Source: Pseudoclavibacter triregionum
GTDB lineage: Bacteria > Actinomycetota > Actinomycetes > Actinomycetales > Microbacteriaceae
Length of the DNA: 64,000 nt
Assembly (NCBI GenBank): GCA_910822395.1
Contig: OU365335.1
Span: 992,001 to 1,056,000, forward strand
Reading direction: 5' to 3'
Shown one piece after another: positions 8,344-15,850 of this stretch; the stretch's first letter is position 1; each line of letters starts with the position of its first letter. A program made the translations under genes and the position numbers. The notes under the pieces are model-generated. The model saw only the letters and a list, made by a program, of their open reading frames with translations, searched no databases and was not told where the DNA came from.

Positions 8344-9297
8344 CTAGGCGGTGGTGATCGTGGTGGCGGCGGGGGAGCCCGAGCCGGCGCGGGTGGAGGT
8401 GCTCGCGCGCTCGACCTCGGCGATCCGCTCGGCGCTGGCGGTCTCATGCGGGCGGATGAGCGCGAGGTAGATGTCCTCGAGGCTCGGGCGCGCGATGGTC
8501 ACGGCATCCGGCTCGCGGCCGCCGGCCTCGGCGACGAGGCGCGCGACGAGGGAGGCCGGCTCGTGGGTGCGCTGCTCGCGGGGAACGCCGTCGGCGTCGC
8601 GCCAGCGGACGACCGGGGTGCGGGCCTCGGGGCCGCCGAGCTCCGCGAGCGGGGCGAGCTCGAGGAGCTTCCCCGCGGCGATGACGCCGACCCGGTCGGC
8701 GAGATGCTCGGCCTCGTCGAGGTAGTGGGTGGTGAGGAGGATCGTCGTGCCCTCGTCGCGGAGCTCGGAGATGAGGCCCCAGAACTCGCGGCGCGCGGCC
8801 GGGTCGAAGCCGGTCGTCGGCTCGTCGAGGAAGAGCAGCTCGGGGCAGCCGATGATGCCGAGCGCGACGTCAACGCGGCGCTTCTGGCCGCCGGAGAGCT
8901 TCGAGAGGCGGGCGCCGGCCTTCTCGGCGAGCCCGCAGCGGGCGATCGTCTCCTCGACGTCGCGGTGGCGCGGGTAGAGGCTCGCGAAGTGCCGCACGAT
9001 CTCGCGGACGCTGAAGCGCTCGATGTCGGGGCTCGTCTGGCTCACGACGCCGATGCGGGCGCGCCAGGCGGCGTCGCCCTTCGCGGGGTCGGATCCCAGG
9101 ACCTCGACGCGACCCGAGGTCGCGGTGCGGAACCCCTCGAGGATCTCGATGGTCGTGGACTTCCCCGCGCCGTTCGGGCCGAGGAGGGCGAAGATCTCGC
9201 CGCGGCGGATGTCGAAGCTCACGCCGTCGACGGCGGCGAGCTCGCCGTAGCGCTTCACGAGCCCGTCGACGCGGGCGGCGGTGTCGGTGGTGGTCAT
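8344..9297 (-). CDS. ABC transporter ATP-binding protein (ABC-2/DrrA-like)
   Basis: The 317-residue ATPase has Walker A LLGPNGAGKSTTIEIL, signature LSGGQKRRVD, Walker B LLFLDEPTTGFD and the H-loop LLTTHYLDEAE. A roughly 90-residue C-terminal extension is typical of DrrA/CcmA-like exporters with a DUF4162-like tail. It is first in the operon ATPase-permease-kinase-regulator. Kinase-regulator genes cotranscribed with an exporter usually sense the exporter's substrate. A 10-bp inverted repeat lies 42-67 nt upstream of the start. Confidence 0.93.
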   Translation of the reverse strand: MTTTDTAARVDGLVKRYGELAAVDGVSFDIRRGEIFALLGPNGAGKSTTIEILEGFRTATSGRVEVLGSDPAKGDAAWRARIGVVSQTSPDIERFSVREIVRHFASLYPRHRDVEETIARCGLAEKAGARLSKLSGGQKRRVDVALGIIGCPELLFLDEPTTGFDPAARREFWGLISELRDEGTTILLTTHYLDEAEHLADRVGVIAAGKLLELAPLAELGGPEARTPVVRWRDADGVPREQRTHEPASLVARLVAEAGGREPDAVTIARPSLEDIYLALIRPHETASAERIAEVERASTSTRAGSGSPAATTITTA

Positions 9298-9338
9298 GGC
9301 ATCAGTGAAGCGCCGGGGCGGGGCCGGGCGGCACCGGT

Positions 9339-9364
9339 GATCGGGGGAGGGGGATCCCCCGATC
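9339..9364. promoter_or_regulatory. Inverted repeat in the divergent promoter region of the ABC operon
   Basis: Arms GATCGGGGGA (9339-9348) and TCCCCCGATC (9355-9364) are perfect complements separated by 6 nt. The repeat lies between the ABC operon (minus) and the gene starting at 9446 (plus). It could be the binding site of the operon's own response regulator; this is inferred from position only. Confidence 0.4.
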
Positions 9365-9432
9365 GGCGGACTCCGGGCCCTCCGCCGTCAGGCTGGGGTC
9401 GGGGTTCCCGGCGATCGGATGCCCGCCCGCCG

Positions 9433-9438
9433 TACCCT
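9433..9438 (+). promoter_or_regulatory. -10 hexamer TACCCT, leaderless promoter
   Basis: TACCCT ends 7 nt before the ATG at 9446, which supports that start over an in-frame ATG at 9419. Confidence 0.55.
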
Positions 9439-9445
9439 CGATGCC

Positions 9446-10606
9446 ATGACGACGCCGCCTCCCGGACCTCCTCGCGACCCCCGCGCGGGCGCGCCCATCC
9501 CGCCCCCGCCGAGCGGGTGGGGGAGCGTCGGAGGGCGGCGTCCGGCGGGGGCGACCGGCTCGCCGCTGCCGCCTCCGCCGCCGGCTGCTTCCAGGGGTTC
9601 GGGGTCGCCGGTGCCGCCTCCGCCGCCGACGTCGATCGGCTACGGCCGTCCGCCGGCGTCAGGCGGCTACGGCCGCCCTCCTGCTCCGGCGTCCGGCATC
9701 CCACCGCGCGCCTACGGCCAGCCGCCCGCGCCGGCCGGCGCGCCCGCCTCGGCGGGCATCCCGCCCCGCCCTGCCTCGGCCGGCCGCCCCGCGTCGACCG
9801 GCCGCCCGGTCGCGCCCCCGCCCCCGAAGTACCGCCCGGAGCCGAAGCCGCAGAAGTCGGTGAAGCGCCGTGTCGAGCTCGGCGAGGATCCGGCCAAGCT
9901 CGCCGAGCGGAAGGCCGAGGAGCGGCGTCCCTGGCTCGTGTGGATCCTCTCGGGCGTCGCGGCGCTCACGGCGGTCTCGCTCGTCGTCGCGCTCTTCATG
10001 AACCTCAACGCACCGACGCAGCCGCCGGCGCCGACGTCCTCCGCCGCGAACCCGCAGGCCTCCGGCACGCCGCAGAGCACCTGGGCGACCTCGAGTCCGC
10101 AGACGGTCGCGGCCGGATCGCTCGTGCCGATCACCGTCGACGCGAAGTTCGAGCCGGGCATCACCTTCGTCGGCCCGACGCCGGGCGGCCGTTGGGTGCA
10201 GGACACCTCCGGCCAGACCCGCGACCCGAACTCGGTGCAGATCTACGACTCGGCGACGCACGAGCAGATCCTCTTCACGCACTCGACGATGGACTCGAAG
10301 CGCTACACCGACGAGGACCTCACTCGCTCCTCGCTCGAGACCGCGTACCAGGGCTTCGTCGACGAGCCCGAGATGGAGGGCGAGCCCTTCGTGTGGGTGC
10401 TCAAGGGGAAGGACGGCACGCAGCTCGAGCTGCTCGCGCAGAAGATGACCTGGTGGGACGGCACGGAGGCGTTCGTGCTCACGCGCCTCATGCCGCAGTC
10501 CGACGCGAGGATCGAGATCACGGTGATCGCGAAGCCGGGCGCCTTCGACGACCCGAACTCGGCGATCTCGCGGAAGCTCTCGGAGATCACGTTTACGGTT
10601 CCGTAG
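9446..10606 (+). CDS. Membrane-anchored protein with proline-rich cytoplasmic N-terminus
   Basis: The 386-residue product is not a family I recognise. Residues 1-130 are Pro/Gly/Ala/Ser-rich with PPPP runs and repeated GYGRPPA-like motifs. A charged segment (KSVKRRVELGEDPAKLAERKAEER) precedes one membrane helix (WLVWILSGVAALTAVSLVVALFM, about residues 162-188). The C-terminal 190 residues would lie outside and form a compact domain rich in acidic and beta-prone sequence, containing several Trp and Met residues but no Cys. The start is set by a leaderless -10. The layout resembles actinobacterial envelope proteins with DUF-type extracellular domains. Confidence 0.8.
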   Translation: MTTPPPGPPRDPRAGAPIPPPPSGWGSVGGRRPAGATGSPLPPPPPAASRGSGSPVPPPPPTSIGYGRPPASGGYGRPPAPASGIPPRAYGQPPAPAGAPASAGIPPRPASAGRPASTGRPVAPPPPKYRPEPKPQKSVKRRVELGEDPAKLAERKAEERRPWLVWILSGVAALTAVSLVVALFMNLNAPTQPPAPTSSAANPQASGTPQSTWATSSPQTVAAGSLVPITVDAKFEPGITFVGPTPGGRWVQDTSGQTRDPNSVQIYDSATHEQILFTHSTMDSKRYTDEDLTRSSLETAYQGFVDEPEMEGEPFVWVLKGKDGTQLELLAQKMTWWDGTEAFVLTRLMPQSDARIEITVIAKPGAFDDPNSAISRKLSEITFTVP

Positions 10607-10622
10607 GGCGCACCGGCATGCG

Positions 10623-10657
10623 AGAGGGCCGCACCCCGAACTGGGATGCGGCCCTCT
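10623..10657. terminator. Bidirectional terminator hairpin between convergent genes
   Basis: An 11-bp perfect stem (10623-10633 with 10647-10657, arm AGAGGGCCGCA) and a 13-nt loop lie between the stop codons of two convergent genes. Confidence 0.75.
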
Positions 10658-10675
10658 GCGTGCGGCTGGCGGTGC

Positions 10676-11887
10676 CTAGACCTGCACGTCCGCGAAGAGC
10701 TTCTGGAGGCGCTGCACGCCCTCGAGGAGCTGCTCGTCGCCGAGGGCGTACGAGAGGCGCACGTAGCCGGAGGGGCCGAAGGCCTCGCCCGGGACGACCG
10801 CGACCTCGGCCTTCTCGAGGATGTAGTCCGCGAGGTCGAGCGAGGTCTCGATCGTGCGGCCGTCGAACTCCTTGCCGAGGAGCGCCGTCACGTCGGCGTA
10901 GACGTAGAAGGCGCCCTTCGGCGTCGGCACGCGGAATCCGGGGACCTTCGAGAGCTCCTCGACCATGAGCTTGCGGCGGCGGTCGAAGGCCTGGCGCATG
11001 GCCTCGATCGGCTCGGCCGGGCCCGTGAGGGCGGCGAGCGCGGCGCGCTGGGCGATGTTGTTCACGTTCGAGGTGAGGTGCGACTGCAGGTTCGCGGCGC
11101 CCTTGATGACGTCCTGCGGGCCGACCATCCAGCCCACTCGCCAGCCGGTCATCGCGTACGACTTCGCGACGCCGTTCACGAGGATGACCTGCTCGTCGAG
11201 CAGCGGCACCGCGTCGATGATCGACGTGGCCTTCACGCCGTCGTAGGTGAGGTTCTGGTAGATCTCGTCGGCGATGACCCAGACGTTGTGCGCGAGGCAC
11301 CACTCGCCGATGGCCTTCGTCTCCTCGGGCGTGTAGACGGCGCCGGTCGGGTTCGAGGGCGAGACGAACATGAGCGCCTTGGTGCGCGAGGTGAGGGCGG
11401 CGTCGAGCTGCTCGACGGTGATCTTGTAGTCCTGGTCGGCGCCCGCGAAGATCTCGACGGTCGTGCCGCCGGCGAGCTGGACGACCTCGGGGTAGGTGGT
11501 CCAGTAGGGGGCCGGGAGGAGGAGCTCGTCGCCGGGGCCGATGATCGAGTTGATGGCCTGGTAGACGGCCTGCTTGCCGCCGTTCGTGACGAGCACGCGC
11601 GAGGCGGGGACGTCCCAGCCGGAGTCGCGGCGGGTCTTCGCGGCGATGGCGTCGCGGAGGTCCGGGAGGCCGGCGGCGGGGGTGTAGCGGTGGTTCTTCG
11701 GGTCCTTGCACGCCTCGATGGCGGCCTGGACGACGTGGTCGGGCGTCGGGAAGTCCGGCTCGCCGGCAGCGTAGGAGATGACGGGACGGCCTTCGGCCTT
11801 GAGCGCCTTCGCCTTCGCGTCGACCTTGAGGGTCGCGGACTCGGCGATCGCTGCGATGCGCGGGGAGAGACGGTTCTTGTCAGGCAT
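10676..11887 (-). CDS. aspC: Aspartate-type PLP aminotransferase (class I)
   Basis: This 403-residue fold-type I aminotransferase has [13 protein letters not shown] at the N-terminus, [52 protein letters not shown] and the PLP lysine K242 in [15 protein letters not shown], followed by [11 protein letters not shown] and [15 protein letters not shown]. It matches the class Ib aspartate/prephenate aminotransferases of actinobacteria, so aspartate-oxaloacetate exchange is expected, possibly with a broader range. A TAGGCT hexamer (minus strand, 11899-11894) ends 6 nt before the ATG, so the mRNA may be leaderless. Confidence 0.92.
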   Translation of the reverse strand: MPDKNRLSPRIAAIAESATLKVDAKAKALKAEGRPVISYAAGEPDFPTPDHVVQAAIEACKDPKNHRYTPAAGLPDLRDAIAAKTRRDSGWDVPASRVLVTNGGKQAVYQAINSIIGPGDELLLPAPYWTTYPEVVQLAGGTTVEIFAGADQDYKITVEQLDAALTSRTKALMFVSPSNPTGAVYTPEETKAIGEWCLAHNVWVIADEIYQNLTYDGVKATSIIDAVPLLDEQVILVNGVAKSYAMTGWRVGWMVGPQDVIKGAANLQSHLTSNVNNIAQRAALAALTGPAEPIEAMRQAFDRRRKLMVEELSKVPGFRVPTPKGAFYVYADVTALLGKEFDGRTIETSLDLADYILEKAEVAVVPGEAFGPSGYVRLSYALGDEQLLEGVQRLQKLFADVQV

Positions 11888-11893
11888 GCCACG

Positions 11894-11899
11894 AGCCTA
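11894..11899 (-). promoter_or_regulatory. -10 hexamer TAGGCT of aspC
   Basis: On the minus strand TAGGCT is followed by 6 nt and then the ATG at 11887. Confidence 0.5.
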
Positions 11900-11970
11900 G
11901 CTACGGCAGGTGACGCGGGGGATGGGGGATGTGTACAAGGACGCGCGCGGGTGCGGGGCTTCCGCATCAG

Positions 11971-12013
11971 CTCTCACGCGCAGCTCTCACATCTTGAGAG
12001 CTGGGCTTGAGAG
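11971..12013. promoter_or_regulatory. Nested palindrome with four CTCTCA/TGAGAG half-sites
   Basis: CTCTCA occurs at 11971-11976 and 11984-11989, and TGAGAG at 11995-12000 and 12008-12013. Both outer copies are displaced by exactly 13 nt from the inner ones, so the array is symmetric. The inner pair forms a perfect 8-5-8 palindrome (AGCTCTCA, spacer CATCT, TGAGAGCT). It lies after the AlbA_2 gene stop and about 95 nt before the aspC start. It could be a terminator or an operator array; the match to the palindrome at 13431 favours an operator. Confidence 0.5.
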
Positions 12014-12024
12014 TCCGACGCGAG

Positions 12025-13425
12025 CTACTTCAGGCGCCAGGTCGCTCGGGGGTCCCGCTCCGATCGCCCCTCCCACACGATCAGCTCCTCGGCCCGGAGG
12101 CGCTCGAGGTAGCGGAGCACGGTCGGGCGCGTCTTGCCGGACAGCTCGACCAGCTCGCCGGTGCCGAGGGGCCGGCCCGCCAGTCGCATGACGCTCAGCA
12201 GGTCGAGCGCTGCGGCGCCCACCCGCTGCCTCACGGCATCCGGCAGCGCGTCGATGGCCGAGAGCGTGAGCTTCACCGACGAGGGGGTCTGCGTGTACAC
12301 AGGGTCGGTGAAGCCCCGGAGGCGCATTTCGGCGAAGATGCGCCGGATGCCTTCGCCGAGCTCCTGGGTGATGCCGAGGTCGGAGCAGACCCGGGCAATC
12401 CGCGGGTTCCGAGCGTGACGCTCGATTCGCAAGGGCGCGGTCGGATCGACGATGCCCGGGAAGCGTCCGGGACTCGTGATCTCGATGCGGCTCGGGAAGA
12501 TCTCCACCCGCACGTGATCTCCCGCGATGCTGTAGGAGCGGTGCACGACGGCGTTCACGAGGCCCTCGAGCCACGCCTCCCTCGGCAGCATGGGCGTCGA
12601 CTCGAAGCGCCCCGACGCCCCCAGGACGCGCCGTGACGGAAGGAGCCGGTGGATGGCGTCCGCGGCCTCTTCGATCTGCTGCGGCAGCGAGCCTTCGCAC
12701 CGGATGTCCCCGTCTCCGGCGAGCGTCTGGGTGGTCCCCGCGCCCCGCTCGTCTTCGAGGTACTTCAGCACGCGGACGTGCGCGCTCGGGAACGTCGCCT
12801 GCGGCCACTTGGAGAAGAGGAGATATCCCGCGACATTGACCTCGCCGGAGCCGGTGAGGAGATTGCGGGCCCGCAGGGCTGAAGCGCAGTCGACAGATCC
12901 GAGCGCTTCACGGTAGGCCTCGACCTGGCTCGCGTCGAGCGCCTCCATCGCCTGCCCGATGCCGGTGCCGTCGTAGGGCTGCGGTCCGCGGTCGTATTCG
13001 AGCTCCTGCCGCTGATGGAAGCTGAGCTTGCGGTCCTCGTCGCCGACGCGGACGAAGCACTCGCCGCGCGACGTCTCGTGGACGCGTTCGCCGGGCGAGA
13101 CCTCGACGATGAGAAGACGGCTTCCGTCCCCTGTCTCGCGTTCGGTGCACCTCGCCCGGACGGCGGGGCGGGTGTGATCGAGCGCGGCCTGCCGCAGGTC
13201 GTTGATGCGGGCCTCGGACGGAGGATCGAGGTGGCCGTCGTGAAGGCCGATGGCGATGACGCCGCCTTCCGCATTGGCGAAGGCGACGAGCGAGCTCGCC
13301 AGATCTCGAGCCGTGATCCGCCCGGACTTTCGATCGAACCACTGGCCCTCCGGCAGCCTGAGCAGGCGCGACGCCACCTCGCCGTCGCCGGCGGCGAGCG
13401 CGTGATCGATGTCGGAGGCAGACAT
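12025..13425 (-). CDS. Schlafen/AlbA_2-domain putative transcriptional regulator (RecG-like family)
   Basis: This 466-residue protein of the COG2865 type has an N-terminal AlbA_2 domain (residues 20-135; EGQWFDRKSGRI, LVAFANAEGGVIAIGLHDG, ECFVRVGDEDRKLSFHQRQEL). The central GHKL/HATPase-like segment reads REAWLEGLVNAVVHRSYSIAGDHVRVEIFPSRIEITSPGRFPG with SDLGITQELGEGIRRIFAEM. The C-terminal winged helix is PLGTGELVELSGKTRPTVLRYLERLRAEELIVWEG. The winged helix and a palindrome overlapping its own -10 suggest autoregulation. Members occur in defence islands and as stand-alone regulators; here it borders a restriction-modification cluster. Its molecular activity is not established by sequence. 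Confidence 0.85.
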   Translation of the reverse strand: MSASDIDHALAAGDGEVASRLLRLPEGQWFDRKSGRITARDLASSLVAFANAEGGVIAIGLHDGHLDPPSEARINDLRQAALDHTRPAVRARCTERETGDGSRLLIVEVSPGERVHETSRGECFVRVGDEDRKLSFHQRQELEYDRGPQPYDGTGIGQAMEALDASQVEAYREALGSVDCASALRARNLLTGSGEVNVAGYLLFSKWPQATFPSAHVRVLKYLEDERGAGTTQTLAGDGDIRCEGSLPQQIEEAADAIHRLLPSRRVLGASGRFESTPMLPREAWLEGLVNAVVHRSYSIAGDHVRVEIFPSRIEITSPGRFPGIVDPTAPLRIERHARNPRIARVCSDLGITQELGEGIRRIFAEMRLRGFTDPVYTQTPSSVKLTLSAIDALPDAVRQRVGAAALDLLSVMRLAGRPLGTGELVELSGKTRPTVLRYLERLRAEELIVWEGRSERDPRATWRLK

Positions 13426-13430
13426 GCAAT

Positions 13431-13451
13431 TACTCTAACAATTTTAGAGTA
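13431..13451 (-). promoter_or_regulatory. 8-5-8 palindrome overlapping the -10 of the AlbA_2 gene
   Basis: TACTCTAA (13431-13438) and TTAGAGTA (13444-13451) are perfect inverted arms with a 5-nt spacer. On the minus strand the proximal arm contains TAGAGT (13437-13432), which ends 6 nt before the ATG and is a plausible -10. A dimer bound here would block transcription. The site shares its arm and spacer lengths and its CTCT/AGAG core with the palindrome at 11982-12002. Confidence 0.6.
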
Positions 13452-13543
13452 GACGCATCGCGTGCCACGCCCGGACTGCGGCGAGGACGCTCGCGAGGGC
13501 GCTCGGTGGCCCCGCGTTCGGCCTCCGGTGGCATGATCGCGGC

Positions 13544-14197
13544 ATGCTCCGCTCCGAGAAGTTCGCCTCCGACGATGTGGCCGAGGTGCGCCGGCTCGTG
13601 CGCCGGAACCCGTGGGTGACGTACGTGTCGATGGCGCCGTCAGGGCTCGTCGCGAGCCACTATCCGACGATGCTCGACGAGGGCGACACGACGGATCTCT
13701 GCCTCCTCACCCACGTCGGACGCCCCGACGACGAGTTCCACGCGCTCGGCGCGAGCGAGATCCTCGCGATCGTGCAGGGCCCGCACGGCTACATCTCGTC
13801 GAGCTGGTACGCGCCCGGCGACAACGTGCCGACCTGGAACCACCTCACCGCGCACCTCTACGGGGTGCCCGAGATCCTCTCGGACGACGAGAACTTCGAG
13901 GTACTCACGAAGCTCGTGAACTCGTACGAGTCGCGCATCCCGGGCGGCCGGCTGCTGCCGACGGAGGACCCGCGCGTGCGGGGGATGGCGAAGGGGATGG
14001 TCGGCATGCGCCTGCGCGTGACCCGCATGCAGTTCCGCCCGAAGCTCTCGCAGAACAAGTCGCCCGAGGTGCGCGAGACGATCATGCGCGAGCTCGAGGG
14101 CTACGGCCCGTACGCGCAGCCGGAGCTCGGGCGCGAGATGCGGCGGTGGCATGAGGAGCACCCGCCGCGTGGGGTGGCGGGCGAGTGGGGGATGTAG
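13544..14197 (+). CDS. PaiB-like FMN-binding protein
   Basis: The 217-residue protein matches the PaiB / FMN-binding negative regulator family: RRNPWVTYVSMAPSGLVASHYP, HALGASEILAIVQGPHGYISSSWYA, the conserved VPTWNHLTAHLYG, and a C-terminal RMQFRPKLSQNKSPEVRE. The family has a flavin-reductase-like split barrel. In Bacillus it affects sporulation and protease genes, but most members lack a defined role. It sits at the left border of the restriction cluster, and its last 13 nt overlap the start of vsr. Confidence 0.88.
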   Translation: MLRSEKFASDDVAEVRRLVRRNPWVTYVSMAPSGLVASHYPTMLDEGDTTDLCLLTHVGRPDDEFHALGASEILAIVQGPHGYISSSWYAPGDNVPTWNHLTAHLYGVPEILSDDENFEVLTKLVNSYESRIPGGRLLPTEDPRVRGMAKGMVGMRLRVTRMQFRPKLSQNKSPEVRETIMRELEGYGPYAQPELGREMRRWHEEHPPRGVAGEWGM

Positions 14198-14676
14198 GGG
14201 GCTCTTCGGGGGCGGATGGCACCGGAGAGCAGCCCGAGCCGGCCCCGCACGTGCCGACGGCCGCGACGGTCGCCACGATGAAGGCGAACAGGCGGCGGGA
14301 CACGAAGCCTGAGCTCGCGCTGCGGCGTCTCCTGCATGTGGCCGGCTATCGGTATCGCGTGGACTATCGGATCGATCTGCCGGATGGCAGCCGAGTGCGG
14401 CCCGACATCGTGTTCACGAAGCGCAAGGTCGCGGTGTTCGTGGATGGGTGCTTCTGGCATGGGTGCCCGGAGCATGGCGTGGCGCCGAAGACGAATCAGG
14501 GGTACTGGGGGCCGAAGCTTGAGCGGAATGTTGCACGGGACTCGGCGAACACTGCCCAGCTGGTTGAAGCTGGGTGGGCAGTAATTCGGGTCTGGGAACA
14601 TGAGCCGGCGAGTGACGCGCTCCGTAAAGTCGTTCGCTCCCTGACGGGGCGTGAGTCTCGGCCGCGCCTAGCGTGA
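14185..14676 (+). CDS. vsr: Very short patch repair endonuclease Vsr
   Basis: Vsr nicks next to T:G mismatches left when 5-methylcytosine deaminates, and normally accompanies a C5 methyltransferase. The 163-residue product has RRRDTKPELALRRLLHVAGYRYRVDY, the catalytic Asp in VRPDIVF, the zinc/active-site block VFVDGCFWHGCPEHG, ERNVARDSANTAQLVEAGW and VIRVWEHE. The ATG at 14185 overlaps PaiB by 13 nt; a GTG at 14251 is an alternative start. Third-position GC falls clearly from about 14440 onward, as expected for transferred DNA. It is convergent with the methyltransferase gene, with a 30-nt gap. Confidence 0.92.
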   Translation: MGDVGGSSGADGTGEQPEPAPHVPTAATVATMKANRRRDTKPELALRRLLHVAGYRYRVDYRIDLPDGSRVRPDIVFTKRKVAVFVDGCFWHGCPEHGVAPKTNQGYWGPKLERNVARDSANTAQLVEAGWAVIRVWEHEPASDALRKVVRSLTGRESRPRLA

Positions 14677-14706
14677 CCGAAGGCACGTTGCCGTGGTGGC
14701 CTGGCC

Positions 14707-15762
14707 CTAGTCGTCTTCTCGAATCGACGCCGGCACGGACTCGTAGTCCTCGTCCGCGAAGCTGCGCAGAAGCGCCTCGAAGATGACTTGCGCCCCCTTG
14801 GGAGGCACCGCCATCCCGATCTGCTTGCGGATGGACTCCTTGCTCCCCGCAAACCAGTAGTCGTCGGGGAAGGTCTGCAGACGAGCCCGCTCACGGTTCG
14901 TGAGCGCGCGGTTCTCTGACCAGTGGTAGACGTGCGTGCCTCCGCCTCCGGACCCAGTGATCGTGTAGGACGGCTTGTCCGGGTGGAGCCGCTTGTAGAT
15001 GTGGCTCAGTCGCGTATTGGGCACATTGAGCCGGAGGTCTTCCGGAACGTTCGCGCTCCACGCGTTCTCGCCGGGCCCGATGTAGCTCAAGCGCTCAATC
15101 ACTCGAGCAGATTGGCGCGTGGGCTCTTGGTGAGGAGCATCGGCCGGGATCCCCTCGAGGGCAGTCCGTGCGGACACGTCGACATCACTCCAGGCGGACG
15201 GTGACGGAACGCGGAAGCGCACCTCTTCCGACTCGTGGATCCCGATGATGATGACTCGCCGGCGCGCCTGGGGAACTCCATAGTCGGCGAAGTTGTACAG
15301 GTGGGCGTTGAGCCGGTATCCCTGCGCGGCGAGGTCAGCCATTACGCGATTCAGCGCACCGTCCGCGGTGATTCCACCAACGTTCTCGGCAAGGAACCAC
15401 CTAGGCTGCCAGCGGTCCAGCGCCTTGACACCGTAGGTGTAGAGCGGTCCGAAGGTGCCGTCAAATGACTTGCGCTCCCCGACGACGCTGAAGTCATTGC
15501 AGGGGAAGCCGAACGCGAACCCGTCGATTGGTCCGAAGCGGTCGAGACGCGCGTAGTCGAGCTGTCGGACGTCTTCGCAGATGACCGATTCGGGGCGATG
15601 CGGCGACTGATTGTGCGCGTACGTCGCAACGGTGTCCGCGTCGTAGTCGGTGGCCCAAGCGTGCTCGATCGACCAGCCGGGAGTATCGATCCGCGCGTCG
15701 CGAGCTCCCTGGGCTATGCCTCCAGGGCCGGCGAAGAACTCACCAAGTCGGAAGATCGTCAT
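14707..15762 (-). CDS. C5-cytosine DNA methyltransferase
   Basis: The 351-residue enzyme carries the ordered C5-MTase motifs: I LGEFFAGPGGIAQG, IV GFPCNDFSVVGERKS (catalytic Cys; Asn where Gln is usual), VI FLAENVGGI, VIII YGVPQARRRVIIIG, a variable target-recognition stretch (about residues 190-265), IX ALTNRERARLQTFPDDY and X KQIGMAVPPKGAQ. It should transfer a methyl group from SAM to cytosine C5 and protect DNA from the neighbouring endonuclease. It is divergent from that gene with an 88-nt shared promoter region. The recognition sequence cannot be read from the protein. Confidence 0.93.
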   Translation of the reverse strand: MTIFRLGEFFAGPGGIAQGARDARIDTPGWSIEHAWATDYDADTVATYAHNQSPHRPESVICEDVRQLDYARLDRFGPIDGFAFGFPCNDFSVVGERKSFDGTFGPLYTYGVKALDRWQPRWFLAENVGGITADGALNRVMADLAAQGYRLNAHLYNFADYGVPQARRRVIIIGIHESEEVRFRVPSPSAWSDVDVSARTALEGIPADAPHQEPTRQSARVIERLSYIGPGENAWSANVPEDLRLNVPNTRLSHIYKRLHPDKPSYTITGSGGGGTHVYHWSENRALTNRERARLQTFPDDYWFAGSKESIRKQIGMAVPPKGAQVIFEALLRSFADEDYESVPASIREDD

Positions 15763-15838
15763 GGTCCCTACCTCTCTACCGTGCGCAGCCTAACAGCGCG
15801 GGCGCCTGTTCGGCGGATGCAGCGCCGTTGGTTCGCTA

Positions 15839-15844
15839 TAGGCT
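15839..15844 (+). promoter_or_regulatory. -10 hexamer TAGGCT of the endonuclease gene
   Basis: TAGGCT ends 6 nt before the ATG at 15851. The methyltransferase strand also carries a TAGGCT upstream of its start, so both genes of the pair may use the same -10 sequence. Confidence 0.45.
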
Positions 15845-15850
15845 CGCGAC

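Noticed and set aside
15792-15810. C-box-like dyad AACAG/CTGTT between methyltransferase and nuclease genes
   Set aside because: Arms are only 5 nt with a 9-nt spacer, and no controller protein gene is present, so it is too weak to list.
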